The position numbers and the translations under genes are program-made. Under the pieces are notes generated by a model that was not told the origin of the DNA, made no database searches, and worked only from the letters and a program-made list of their open reading frames with translations. A stretch of 64,000 nt of DNA from Streptomyces sp. MspMP-M5 (GTDB lineage: Bacteria > Actinomycetota > Actinomycetes > Streptomycetales > Streptomycetaceae), in the NCBI RefSeq assembly GCF_000373585.1, contig NZ_KB891866.1:151762-215761 (forward strand). Reading direction: 5' to 3'. Within the stretch, counting starts at the first letter, position 1. Every line of letters starts with the position of its first letter. Shown piece after piece: positions 17,195-25,212 of this stretch.

Positions 17195-17812
17195 ATGCGA
17201 GTTGACTTTGACCCTGCCGACATGCCCCGTAACGACTTCTACAAGCTGCTCACCGCCACGGTCGTGCCGCGGCCGATCGCCTGGGTGTCCACTGTCTCCG
17301 AGGACGGGACGGCCAACCTGGCACCGCACTCCTTCTTCAGCATCGCCAGCGTGACGCCGCCCGTGGTGCAGTTCAGCTCCGTCGGTCGCAAGGACACCCT
17401 GCGGAACATCGAGGCCACCGGCGAATTCGTCGTCAATTTCACGCCGGAAGAACTCTTCGAGCAGATCAACGACACGGCCACCGACTTTCCGCATGGCGTG
17501 AGCGAGTTCGAGGCGGCGGCGATCGAATCGGAGCCGAGCCTCCGGGTGAAGCCGCTGCGGGTTGCCGCCTCGCCGGTGGCTCTGGAATGCGAACTCCACA
17601 GCACTCTGCGAATCGGTGACGGGACCGTGGTCTTCGGCCGCGTCGTGCATGCCGTGGTCTCGGAGGAGGTCATGGTCGACGGCCACCCGGAAATCAGCAA
17701 GCTGCGCCCGCTGTCGCGGCTGGGGAAGAACGAATGGGGAACGGTCAGCGGCGTTCGCGAACTGGCTCGCATCCGTCACGACGACTGGCGGGGCCCCGCG
17801 GCCGACCGTTAG
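17195..17812 (+). CDS. Flavin reductase-like FMN-binding protein
   Basis: A 205-residue protein of the flavin reductase-like split-barrel family. The N-terminus DFYKLLTATVVPRPIAWVST matches the family start, followed by NLAPHSFFSIAS, which contributes to FMN binding, and the RIGDGTVVFGRVV strand. Members bind FMN and reduce flavins or act as stand-alone reductases. ATG 17195 gives the standard family length; the upstream in-frame extension to 16769 has low coding bias and is rejected. It stands alone, divergent from the polysaccharide operon, so its partner oxygenase, if any, is elsewhere. Confidence 0.9.
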   Translation: MRVDFDPADMPRNDFYKLLTATVVPRPIAWVSTVSEDGTANLAPHSFFSIASVTPPVVQFSSVGRKDTLRNIEATGEFVVNFTPEELFEQINDTATDFPHGVSEFEAAAIESEPSLRVKPLRVAASPVALECELHSTLRIGDGTVVFGRVVHAVVSEEVMVDGHPEISKLRPLSRLGKNEWGTVSGVRELARIRHDDWRGPAADR

Positions 17813-18530
17813 TCGTCACTTCATTTGCGGGAGCCGTTCGGAGCGCTGCGGACGGCGGGAAGGCGTTTTCCCGCTGAATCCACCGGCTTGATTGCAGCAA
17901 GCGGAGATCCCCGCTCCTTCTATGACTCTTGCGGCTCCGGAGACTCCCTGGAATCCCGCAGCCTGCAGGAGGAGACATCCGGGCACGGCCCTGAGCCGGA
18001 GGGCCGTGCTCCGCGGTGTGGCTGCTTCGGTGCGCGGCTAATGACCTTCTGCCTGAGATACACATCGGGTGCCCGCCCGAATGCGCAGTTGCGCGATACC
18101 GGAGCGGATCTTGGTCCGCATTTCTGTGCAGCACGGACGACGGGGGAGCAAGGCGAGAGCCAGCGGAATTCCATGCGCTGAACCCTCGCCTTGATCGCCT
18201 TGATCGCCTTGATCGCCTTGATCGCGTTGTGCGGTTTGCCCGGGAACGGTCGGCGGCACTGGTCAAGAATCGGGCAGTCTCGTCGGCAGTAGAGATTCGG
18301 CCGACGAGTGCCGTCCCGAGTGCGGGACGCTCCATGGCTATCGGCCGTTGGTACCGGACGGCTACCGGGTCGACTGGATGTCGACTGGATTCCGACGTCG
18401 TCGGAGGTCCGGACGCGGTGCGCGTCGATCCGTACCTCTTCCCTCGACGGACAGTTCCCGAGCGGTCACTTCCGGTGCGGGCGATGGTCGAGTGGTGAGG
18501 CGTCGGCAGGCGGTGCGAGGGTTGTACGGC
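17813..18530. other. Intergenic stretch with a 9-base tandem repeat
   Basis: About 720 bases with no supported gene. Open frames here lack family features. The one notable element is CGCCTTGAT repeated four times plus a degenerate fifth at 18187-18226. Confidence 0.5.
18187..18226. repeat. Tandem repeat, unit CGCCTTGAT, about 4.4 copies
   Basis: Four exact 9-base units start at 18187, 18196, 18205 and 18214, followed by CGCGTTG. A 9-base unit is a multiple of three, but no credible gene covers it. Confidence 0.85.
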
Positions 18531-18767
18531 TTACTGACGAGGGGCGGCGGGGCCCGGCGCGGAGCCGCGGACCTGGAGGCCGTTGAGGAGGTCCTGGGTG
18601 GCCGCCGCGATGGTCTCCACGGCCTGGTCGAACACCTCGCGATTGTGGGCGGCCGGGGCGCGGAATCCGGAGACCTTGCGGACGTACTGCAAGGCTGCGG
18701 CGCGGATGTCCTCATCGCGGACCTCGGGCGTGACGGGCGGACGGAGCGTCCGGATGCTGCGGCACAT
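18531..18767 (-). CDS. DUF2277 domain-containing protein
   Basis: A 78-residue protein. The start MCRSIRTLRPP, followed by EVRDEDIRAAALQYVRKVSG and the helix DQAVETIAAATQDLL, is the pattern of the short DUF2277 family found widely in actinobacteria, of unknown function. The conserved Cys at position 2 is present. It is probably the last gene of the alkylation-repair group: it follows the AlkB-like gene on the same strand with a 40-base gap. The much longer open frame extending upstream to 19145 is a shadow of AlkB and is not used. Confidence 0.85.
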   Translation of the reverse strand: MCRSIRTLRPPVTPEVRDEDIRAAALQYVRKVSGFRAPAAHNREVFDQAVETIAAATQDLLNGLQVRGSAPGPAAPRQ

Positions 18768-18807
18768 GCGTCCAGTCTGCCTCCTCCCGGGAGCCTGCGG
18801 GGGCTGA

Positions 18808-19605
18808 TCAACTGAGCCCGTTGGGGCCACCGAGTCCACCACGTCCACCGGGTTCGCTGAGTCCGGTGACGCGCATGGTGATGTTGAGGCGGCCGGCGGA
18901 GATGCCGGTGGCGGGATCGCCGGTGCCGGGACAGACCTTCGGCACGCCGTGGTACACGAACCGCGAAGGACCACCGAAGACGAAGAGATCCCCCGACACC
19001 AGCTCGATGTCCGTGTACGGCTTGGTGCGGGTCTCCGTGTTGCCGAAGCGGAAGACGCAGGTGTCACCGATGCTGAGGGAGACGACCGGCGCGCTGGAGT
19101 GCTCCTCCTTGTCCTGGTGCATGCCCAGTTTCGCCTCGCCGTCATAGAAATTGATCAGTGCGGTGTCCGGGGTGTAGTCGACGGCCGCTGCGGTGTCCTG
19201 ATACGCGTCCGCCAGCGCACGACGGCCCAACGCGACCATCCAGTCCGGGAATTCGGCGACCCGTGCACCGTTCACATCGTCGGCGGTACGGGTGTATGCG
19301 TACGGCTGCCAGTGCCAGCCGATGCACACGGTCTGGACGGACATCACGCCACCACGCGGCAGTTTGGTGTGCCGGATCGGTACCGGGCCGCGCGCCCACT
19401 CGCGGCAGGCGGTGACCAGTTCCCGCTGCTCATCCAGGGACAGCCAACCGGGGACGTGGACCGCCCCGGGCGCCAGCTCCCGACGGATCCGGCCTTCGGG
19501 GCCGGCAGCTGCTCCGGGCCGGCGGGCTGCTCCCCGGCGCCCGGCTGCTTCATCATGATCCTGGAGCCGCCCAACGTCCTCAAAGCCGGGGAGCGGGGTA
19601 CTCAT
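18808..19605 (-). CDS. AlkB-like Fe(II)/2-oxoglutarate-dependent dioxygenase
   Basis: Oxidative demethylase of alkylated nucleic acid, 265 residues. The iron-binding HxD is in LGMHQDKEEHS (about 165), the second His in FVYHGVPK (about 218), and the 2-oxoglutarate arginines in RLNITMRVTG (about 245), the RxNxTxR signature of AlkB. The double-stranded beta-helix core covers about 95-250. The first 60 residues are low-complexity Ala/Gly/Arg. It lies about 210 bases downstream of ogt on the same strand, giving a two-gene direct-reversal repair set without an ada regulator in view. Confidence 0.92.
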   Translation of the reverse strand: MSTPLPGFEDVGRLQDHDEAAGRRGAARRPGAAAGPEGRIRRELAPGAVHVPGWLSLDEQRELVTACREWARGPVPIRHTKLPRGGVMSVQTVCIGWHWQPYAYTRTADDVNGARVAEFPDWMVALGRRALADAYQDTAAAVDYTPDTALINFYDGEAKLGMHQDKEEHSSAPVVSLSIGDTCVFRFGNTETRTKPYTDIELVSGDLFVFGGPSRFVYHGVPKVCPGTGDPATGISAGRLNITMRVTGLSEPGGRGGLGGPNGLS

Positions 19606-19815
19606 GACCTTCTGACCTGCCTTGATGTGCGGGGAGGGGGTGGATTGACGGGGTGGTGCCGGTGTGGTCCCCCTTAGTTCAGGGTGCCACGGGGTGGGGT
19701 GCGGTGGGCTTGCCTGGGCTGGAGCGGGGTGGCCGGGTGCCCGGTGGCGGGTATTGCTGGGTGCCGAGTGGCAGCTGATCGTCCCCGCGTGTGCCGCCTA
19801 CCCCGGGCACGACGG

Positions 19816-20379
19816 TCAGATGAGGGTGGGCTGGAGGGCGCCCTCATGCGTCAGCAGCGCGACTTTGCGTTCCACACCGGCCGCGTAACCCCGCATGGCG
19901 CCGTCCGCGCCGATCACCCGGTGGCAGGGCCGCACGAGCAGCAGCGGATTGGCGCCGACCGCGGCTCCCACCGCACGCACTTCGCCACGCGCAACGCCAA
20001 CCTCCTCGGCGAGTCGCCCGTACGTGGTCGTGGTGCCGTAAGGGATCTTGTCGAGGGCTCGCCAGACGCGCTCCTGGAACTCTGTGCCGGTGGTGCGGAA
20101 CTCCAGCGCGAAACGGGTCAGCTCGCCGGCGAAGTAGCCCCGCAACTGACGGACGGCCTCGGCGAACGGATGGGCATCGCGGTGCCACTGTGCCCCTATG
20201 GTGGCGGCGCCGCGCTGTCCGGGAAGGGACAGCGAGATCAGAGCGATGCCACCGGGCGCGGTGGGGGAGTCCACACCTACCAGCAGCAGCTCGCCCAGGG
20301 GACTGTCGTGGGTGGTGTAGAACGTCGTGCCGGGGGAGGCAGGGGTAGAGGTGGCGGCGGGCCTGTCGGGGGTGTTCAT
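19816..20379 (-). CDS. ogt: Methylated-DNA-[protein]-cysteine S-methyltransferase
   Basis: Repairs O6-alkylguanine by transferring the alkyl group to its own cysteine. The protein is 187 residues. The acceptor motif PCHRVIGADG (about 145) and the helix-turn-helix DNA-binding part (IPYGTTTTYGRLAEEVG) are intact. The N-terminal ribonuclease-like domain contains SPLGELLLVG. It is the first gene of the Ogt-AlkB pair. The preceding 290 bases (20380-20668) contain no gene I can support and should hold its promoter. Confidence 0.94.
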   Translation of the reverse strand: MNTPDRPAATSTPASPGTTFYTTHDSPLGELLLVGVDSPTAPGGIALISLSLPGQRGAATIGAQWHRDAHPFAEAVRQLRGYFAGELTRFALEFRTTGTEFQERVWRALDKIPYGTTTTYGRLAEEVGVARGEVRAVGAAVGANPLLLVRPCHRVIGADGAMRGYAAGVERKVALLTHEGALQPTLI

Positions 20380-20668
20380 GGTGCGTCCTCGGTCGGCTGT
20401 TACCTAGGCTTTCTTCGAGTCTGCCGGTTTTGGGACGCAGCTACTGGCGGAAATCCGACGTCGAGGTTCCGGCGGTCGGGGGAGGGGGACGTGCCGCACG
20501 TCCTGATCGTCTCCGGCCCACCCGCCGCGAGCGACGGAGGCGGCCGCGGGACGTACGGAAGCGCAGAGGCCCCGGCTGGGAAGGAGGTGGCCCTGGCGGA
20601 CCGCTGGGTGCGCGGCAGGGCGCCAGGGCCGTCGCACACGCGCCCTCGTCGGTGGGTGGGTGCTCTTC

Positions 20669-20872
20669 CTAGGCGGCCTCGACGACCTCCGCCACCTCGG
20701 CGCGCACCGCCAGCATCCAGACCTCCAGCAGTGCCGCATACTCCGCCATGTCCTGCGCAGTCCAGGCCAGACCGCGCCGGGCGCGCACAAAACGCCGGAT
20801 CGAATCGTTGGCCTCGGAAGCAGGAACGGGCGCACCCGTATGGGCAGAAGGAGTCGGGGACATGTGAGACAT
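20669..20872 (-). CDS. Small conserved-type hypothetical protein
   Basis: About 67 residues from ATG 20872. The C-terminal two thirds (SIRRFVRARRGLAWTAQDMAEYAALLEVW) are amphipathic helical with good third-position bias and end in an Ala/Glu/Val helix. The pattern resembles short proteins common in Streptomyces genomes, but I cannot name a family. Alternative starts are ATG 20863 and a longer form from 20977. No strong ribosome site decides among them. No membrane segment or signal is visible. Confidence 0.6.
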   Translation of the reverse strand: MSHMSPTPSAHTGAPVPASEANDSIRRFVRARRGLAWTAQDMAEYAALLEVWMLAVRAEVAEVVEAA

Positions 20873-20977
20873 GCTAGGGGCAGCCACTGACAACGCGCCC
20901 CCGCGTTCCTCAGCCATAGCGCCCCCGAGTGGACTCCGTCGCCCGTCCTGACTCCGACTCAACTCGCTGACCAGCAA

Positions 20978-21478
20978 AGACTGTCAGCACCTCGCCCTCC
21001 CCTCGCTGTCAGCATGTGTCCATTCCCACACGCTCCGCGTTCGCCCACCCTGTACGCCCGCCCTCGAACCGTCAACAGGGCGTCATGCGATCCGGCCGCG
21101 CGGCGCTACGCCGGCGTCACTGCGTTCTTGAGCTGAGCCGGCGGCAGGGCAGGCGGTCTGTCGCTGTACGTTCCCCGGATCGGGTGGTGTTTTTCGGCGG
21201 GCTTCGGCGTGAGGTGGGGTGTGTTCGAGGGCGCGGGCATGCGGTGATCGCCGCCGGCCTTGGCTGGGGCGCCCGGATAGGGGTGGCGAACTACCGTCGT
21301 ACGTGGTCGGGGCGTACTGGTACAGGAGGCCGTTGTCAGTGGTCGCCCGTACGGTAGTCCCCGTATCCATCCGAGCTGCTGGCGCTACTCGGACCCGCCC
21401 CGCTCCCGAAACAACGCACGGGAGCGGGGCCCTCCCTGTCTATACCTCTCTTGACTCGTCCCCTCTTTGCCTCGTTTC
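20978..21478. other. Intergenic region without a supported gene
   Basis: Roughly 500 bases. The reading frames present have no family features. The only clear element is the strong hairpin at 21397-21430. Confidence 0.5.
21397..21430 (-). terminator. Perfect 12-bp hairpin downstream of the SnoaL-like gene
   Basis: GCCCCGCTCCCG pairs perfectly with CGGGAGCGGGGC around a 10-base loop, about 50 bases beyond the stop at 21479. There is no clear T-run, as is usual for Streptomyces. Confidence 0.7.
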
Positions 21479-21952
21479 TCAGTTGTCGCTCGGGGGTGTG
21501 AGGCGTTGTGTGGCGGCTCCGAAGGCCAGGTGGGTGGTTCGGGTGGCGAGCAGCCATATGCCGTCGATCTTGCGGAAGGTGTCTTCGTAGTGGCCCACGT
21601 TGGCGGGGAGTTGTGGCGGGACCAGGCCGTCGACGAAGCCGTCGACGCGGTAGGTGGTGAGATAGGAGGTGGCGGTTGCTGTCGTGGGGGAGGTGACGGA
21701 AACCCGGATGTTCGTCATCAGGCGCCGTGAGAGGCGGTCCGCCGGGCGGGAGCCGAAATACTCGCGCAGTGCCTCGCGGCCCACGATGCGGCGGTCGTCA
21801 TGGGGCCACTGCCAGATGCCGTCCTCTGCGAACAGTTCGGCCACGGAGCTTGGGTCTCCGAGGTCGAGACGGTGGACGAAGTCGAGGATCAGCCGTTCGC
21901 AGGCGCGCTCGGCGAGCAGCTGGTCCGTGGGGTCGATTGCTTCAGTGGGCAT
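21479..21952 (-). CDS. SnoaL/NTF2-like protein
   Basis: A 157-residue single-domain NTF2-like fold. The N-terminal helix AERACERLILDFVHRLDLGD is followed by the strand/helix pattern VAELFAEDGIWQWP, a middle EALREYF, and C-terminal strands (HYEDTFRKIDGIWLLATRTT) typical of SnoaL_4-type enzymes and ring-hydroxylating-dioxygenase beta-like proteins. ATG 21952 overlaps the end of the hydrolase gene by 11 bases, so the two are probably co-transcribed. The catalytic role is unknown; these folds serve as cyclases, isomerases, dehydratases or ligand binders. Confidence 0.86.
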   Translation of the reverse strand: MPTEAIDPTDQLLAERACERLILDFVHRLDLGDPSSVAELFAEDGIWQWPHDDRRIVGREALREYFGSRPADRLSRRLMTNIRVSVTSPTTATATSYLTTYRVDGFVDGLVPPQLPANVGHYEDTFRKIDGIWLLATRTTHLAFGAATQRLTPPSDN

Positions 21953-23333
21953 CTGCAGTCCTGGGAAGTAGCCAGCTTTGGGGCTGGGGCTGGGATTGGG
22001 GCTGGGCAAGAGGTCGCCCTGTGTCGTTGCCTGTGCTGGCCTTGGTGCCGCATATGGCCTGTGCCAGATGGGCCTCCATGGCCGTGTCGATCCCGTTCGG
22101 TATGGGCTGGTTGTTGGCGTCGAGCTTCTGGTAGCGGGTGAGGTTGAAACCGAGTGAGAGTTGGCGCCGGCCGTCCGGGCTGGAGAGGGACCAGGTCATG
22201 GCGCCGAGGACCAGGCCGTTGTGCCCCCAGAACTCCCCGCAGGCCGAGGTCGTCTGGAGCAGGCCGAGGCCGTAGCGTGCGTGGGTGCCTGGGACCGGAA
22301 CCGTCGTCTTCATCTGGCGCAGCTGTGCCGGGGGGAGCAACTTGCCGCCGAGCAGGGCGCGGTAGAAACGGTTGAGGTCGGGCATCGTCGAGACGAGGGC
22401 GCCGGCCGTGCCTCCCCAGGACAGGTTGTAGACGCTGAAGTCGCGGGGCGGATTGAAGCCTCCGTATGCGGCCTCGTACATCTTGGCGTGTGGTCCGGAG
22501 ATGTAGGGCGAGTGCGGGAAGTAGGTGTGGCGCAGGCCGGCCTTTCGGATGACGTGTTCGGTGATGTAGGTCTCGGGGGACTGGCCGGTGACCTTCCGCA
22601 GCAGGAGACCGGCGAGGATGAAGTTGGTGTTGGAGTAGTGATGCGCCTCACCCGGCTTGCCCAGCGCGGGAGCAGCGACACCCAGTCGGGCCAGCTCCTC
22701 CGGGGCGAACTCGTGGAAGCGATTGCCCTCGATACTGTCCGCGGTCGCGAAGATTGCTCTGCCGTAGTCGCCGATGCCGCTGGTGTGGTTGAGCAGCATC
22801 CGGACGGTGATGGCCCGGCCGCGCTCGCCCGTTACGAGATCGGGAAGGTAGTGGCCGATCGGTGCGTCGAGGTCGATATGGCCCTTGCCGACTTCCTGGA
22901 GCACGGCGGTGGCGGTGAAGGTCTTGGTGATACTGCCGATGCGATGTTCCATCTGCGGGGTGGTGGGGCGGCCGGTGTCGATATCGGCGACCCCGGCTGC
23001 GCCTTGCCACTCTTCGGAACCGTCGCGCACGGCGGAGTACGCGCCGTACATCCCTGCCATGCGGAATGCCTGGAGTGAACCTTCCAGGGCACGGCGGTCG
23101 AGCGCTGGGTGGTGTGCGGAGGGTGTCGAGACCGAGAGAGAGGCAGGGGAAGAAACAGAGGCAGAGAGCGAGGTTGTGGCTGTTGGGCCGGCGTGGGCGG
23201 GCCGCGGTGCGGCGGACGGCGCGGCGGCAGTCGCGGAGGCTGCGGTGGGTACGGTGAGGAGCGATAACGCGGCGGCAGTGGCAACGAGGGTCAGTCCGCG
23301 GCGGTAGCGCGGCGGGCGGCGGTCAACTTGCAT
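21942..23333 (-). CDS. Secreted serine hydrolase, beta-lactamase/D-Ala-D-Ala carboxypeptidase family
   Basis: A 463-residue exported protein of the class C beta-lactamase/penicillin-binding fold. ATG 23333 gives MQVDRRPPRYRR and a hydrophobic signal peptide ending near TAASATA. A Ser/Ala/Pro-rich linker precedes the domain. SITKTF carries the S-x-x-K nucleophile (about 175), HYSNTNF is the Y-x-N motif (about 265), and GHNGLVLG is the H-x-G motif (about 395). It likely acts on peptidoglycan peptides or related esters outside the cell. The open frame continues upstream to 23441, but only 23333 gives a proper signal sequence. Confidence 0.92.
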   Translation of the reverse strand: MQVDRRPPRYRRGLTLVATAAALSLLTVPTAASATAAAPSAAPRPAHAGPTATTSLSASVSSPASLSVSTPSAHHPALDRRALEGSLQAFRMAGMYGAYSAVRDGSEEWQGAAGVADIDTGRPTTPQMEHRIGSITKTFTATAVLQEVGKGHIDLDAPIGHYLPDLVTGERGRAITVRMLLNHTSGIGDYGRAIFATADSIEGNRFHEFAPEELARLGVAAPALGKPGEAHHYSNTNFILAGLLLRKVTGQSPETYITEHVIRKAGLRHTYFPHSPYISGPHAKMYEAAYGGFNPPRDFSVYNLSWGGTAGALVSTMPDLNRFYRALLGGKLLPPAQLRQMKTTVPVPGTHARYGLGLLQTTSACGEFWGHNGLVLGAMTWSLSSPDGRRQLSLGFNLTRYQKLDANNQPIPNGIDTAMEAHLAQAICGTKASTGNDTGRPLAQPQSQPQPQSWLLPRTADAH

Positions 23334-23632
23334 GGCTTCTCCGGTAATTCGGGGCCCGGAAGGTGTACCGGTCCCGGTACTCGTCGTTTCTCGGTGTTTC
23401 CTTGATCTGATTCTTGCGTGGGTCTGGGCGCGAGACATCAACCCACGGGTCTACCTTGATCCGGAATCTCGTTGCCGCGTGCAGGACATATTCACCGTTC
23501 AACGAGTTTGTGGTGAGGCGGGGCGCCCGGGCGTGGGCGAGGATGGAAGTGCCGGGGCGCTGCGACGTGCGCAGCGGCGACGGTGCGGCGCCCTGGGCGG
23601 CAGGACCCGCAGAGCAGTGACGGGAGGCCCCG

Positions 23633-23863
23633 ATGGATTACCCGGAACGCTATGAGCTGGTATTTCAGGCCCCCGCCGTGGAGGACGACGTGGTGATCGT
23701 CCGGCGTACCGACCAGGCGGGAGCGGGCGGGTATCCGATCTACGAAGACGAGTCGGGGATCGTGCGCGCGGAGATCAGTGATCAGGGCGAGGTTCGCATG
23801 GTGGCCAGTGGCGGGCACCAGGCCCCCCATACCCCGCTCCTGGCGAGGCGCCTGAGCCCGTGA
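23633..23863 (+). CDS. DUF6296-family protein
   Basis: A 76-residue protein. MDYPERYELVFQAP, followed by DDVVIVRRTDQAG, YPIYEDESGIVRAEISDQGEVRM and a short basic tail, is the pattern I associate with DUF6296, a small actinobacterial family of unknown role. A good ribosome site (GGGAGGCCCCG) precedes ATG 23633. The predicted fold is all-beta with no signal peptide. The roughly 300 bases before it (23334-23632) contain no other gene I can support and are partly A+T-richer, so probably hold promoters for both divergent genes. Confidence 0.8.
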   Translation: MDYPERYELVFQAPAVEDDVVIVRRTDQAGAGGYPIYEDESGIVRAEISDQGEVRMVASGGHQAPHTPLLARRLSP

Positions 23864-23901
23864 GGCGTTGATCGGCCACCGCCTCCGCCGCTCCGGGGCG
23901 G

Positions 23902-24120
23902 TCAGAGGCCGCGCAGGTGTGGGCGGCGGCGCACCGGGGGCTCCGGCGAGGAGTCGCGATCCCCGTCCTCGGCGGAGGTGGCCTCCGGGCCGGGGTCGTC
24001 TGCGGTGAGGTCTCCCCGGAGCACCGCCAATGCGCGCTCGAAAGTCTCCCCGGTGACCTGCATCCGGATCCGGGCCAGGCGTTTCAACTCGTGTAACTCA
24101 TGTAACTCATGTTGAGACAC
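23902..24120 (-). CDS. Small protein with two TTA codons in a HEL repeat
   Basis: About 72 residues from GTG 24120. It starts SQ then HEL three times (9-base repeat), then KRLARIRMQVTGETFERALAVLRGDLT, a charged helical core, and a disordered acidic/Pro/Arg tail. The family is unknown. The first two HEL leucines are TTA (24103-24105 and 24094-24096). Only the tRNA encoded by bldA reads TTA in Streptomyces, so translation should depend on development. Coding bias is strong from the Lys-Arg-Leu onwards and weak upstream of 24120. If the true start is the internal ATG (MQVTG), the TTA codons are untranslated leader. No strong ribosome site helps decide. Confidence 0.5.
   Translation of the reverse strand: MSQHELHELHELKRLARIRMQVTGETFERALAVLRGDLTADDPGPEATSAEDGDRDSSPEPPVRRRPHLRGL
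24088..24111 (-). repeat. Threefold 9-base repeat CATGAGTTA / CACGAGTTG
   Basis: Three tandem codon triplets encoding His-Glu-Leu near the start of the small gene. Two copies are identical with TTA; the third differs by two bases and uses TTG. Confidence 0.8.
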
Positions 24121-24293
24121 GAGGTCAGCGTACCTGCCGTAATGCCAGGTGGGGTCTGGTGGGGGCCGGCGTGGGCGGATGGGGTCAGGTGAGGTGCTCG
24201 CCCGGAGTGGGAAGTCGAACGCGGATGCAGGTGGGGGCAGTTGGCGATCCGTGCCCCACGAGGCGACGAAGCGACATGACGGCAGGGCCGTGC

Positions 24294-24989
24294 TCACGTC
24301 GTGCTCAGCGCGCGGGTGACGGCAGCCTCGGCGTGCAGTCGGGTCGTCGGGAAGACGGGCACGGCGCTGTCCTGCGGGCGGATGAGGAGTTCGATCTCGG
24401 TGCAGCCGAGCACGATGCCCTCGGCTCCGGCGGCGATCAGCTCGTCGATGACGGCGATGTAGGCGTCGCGGGATTCCTCCTTGACGATGCCCAGGCAGAG
24501 CTCCTCGTAGATCACGCGGTGCACGGTCTCGCGTCCGGCGGCATCCGGAACCAGGACGTCCAGGCCGTGGTGCGCCAGGCGCCCGCGGTAGAAGTCCTGC
24601 TCCATGGTGAACGCGGTGCCCAGCAGGCCGATGCGGCGAAGTCCCTTGTCGCGTACGGCCTCCGCCGTGGTGTCGGCGAGGTGGAGCAGCGGGACGCCGA
24701 CTGCGGACGACACCTGGTCGGCGACCTTGTGCATGGTGTTGGTGCAGATCAGCAGCAGGTCCGCGCCCGCTGCCTCCAGTGCCTTGGCGGCCTCGGACAG
24801 GACCTCGCCGGCCTCGTCCCAGCGTCCCTCGACCTGGAGGCGCTCGATCTCCGCGAAGTCAACGGAGTAGAGGACGCACTGGGCCGAGTGCAGCCCGCCC
24901 AGTCGCTCCCGCGTCAGTTCGTTCAACAGGCGGTAGTACTCCGCCGTGGACTCCCAGCTCATGCCGCCGATCAACCCGATGGTCTTCAT
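24294..24989 (-). CDS. Aspartate/glutamate racemase family protein
   Basis: A 231-residue PLP-independent racemase. MKTIGLIGGMSWESTAEYY is the family start. The first catalytic Cys is in LLICTNTMHK (about 82), and the second in GIVLGCTEIELLI (about 195). Members interconvert D- and L-aspartate or glutamate, or act as hydantoin or maleate racemases and isomerases. ATG 24989 is at the standard position; the upstream extension in the same frame to 25466 is a shadow of the P450 end. Its stop overlaps a possible GTG of the following small frame, but coding bias there is poor. Confidence 0.92.
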   Translation of the reverse strand: MKTIGLIGGMSWESTAEYYRLLNELTRERLGGLHSAQCVLYSVDFAEIERLQVEGRWDEAGEVLSEAAKALEAAGADLLLICTNTMHKVADQVSSAVGVPLLHLADTTAEAVRDKGLRRIGLLGTAFTMEQDFYRGRLAHHGLDVLVPDAAGRETVHRVIYEELCLGIVKEESRDAYIAVIDELIAAGAEGIVLGCTEIELLIRPQDSAVPVFPTTRLHAEAAVTRALSTT

Positions 24990-25212
24990 CGGGACACTGT
25001 GCCACAGGGCGGTCGGACGACCCCGCACCGGCCGGTGAACGGGAAGGCCGCCGGGCCGCACAGCCGGGCGGCCGGGCGGCAGCGAGGCCCACGTCCAACA
25101 GACGGTACGGACCGGCCCCACGGCTGGATGACTGCACGGCTGCACGACTGGCTGATTGGGTGACTGGGCGCGGCTAAGCAATTCGCGCCGCCCGTAGCCC
25201 GGTTGGCGGCGG

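Noticed and set aside
24121..24297. Upstream extension of the TTA-codon gene with GTGA overlap to the racemase
   Set aside because: Codon bias drops to non-coding levels (many CCA, TCA, CAA) and no ribosome site is seen.
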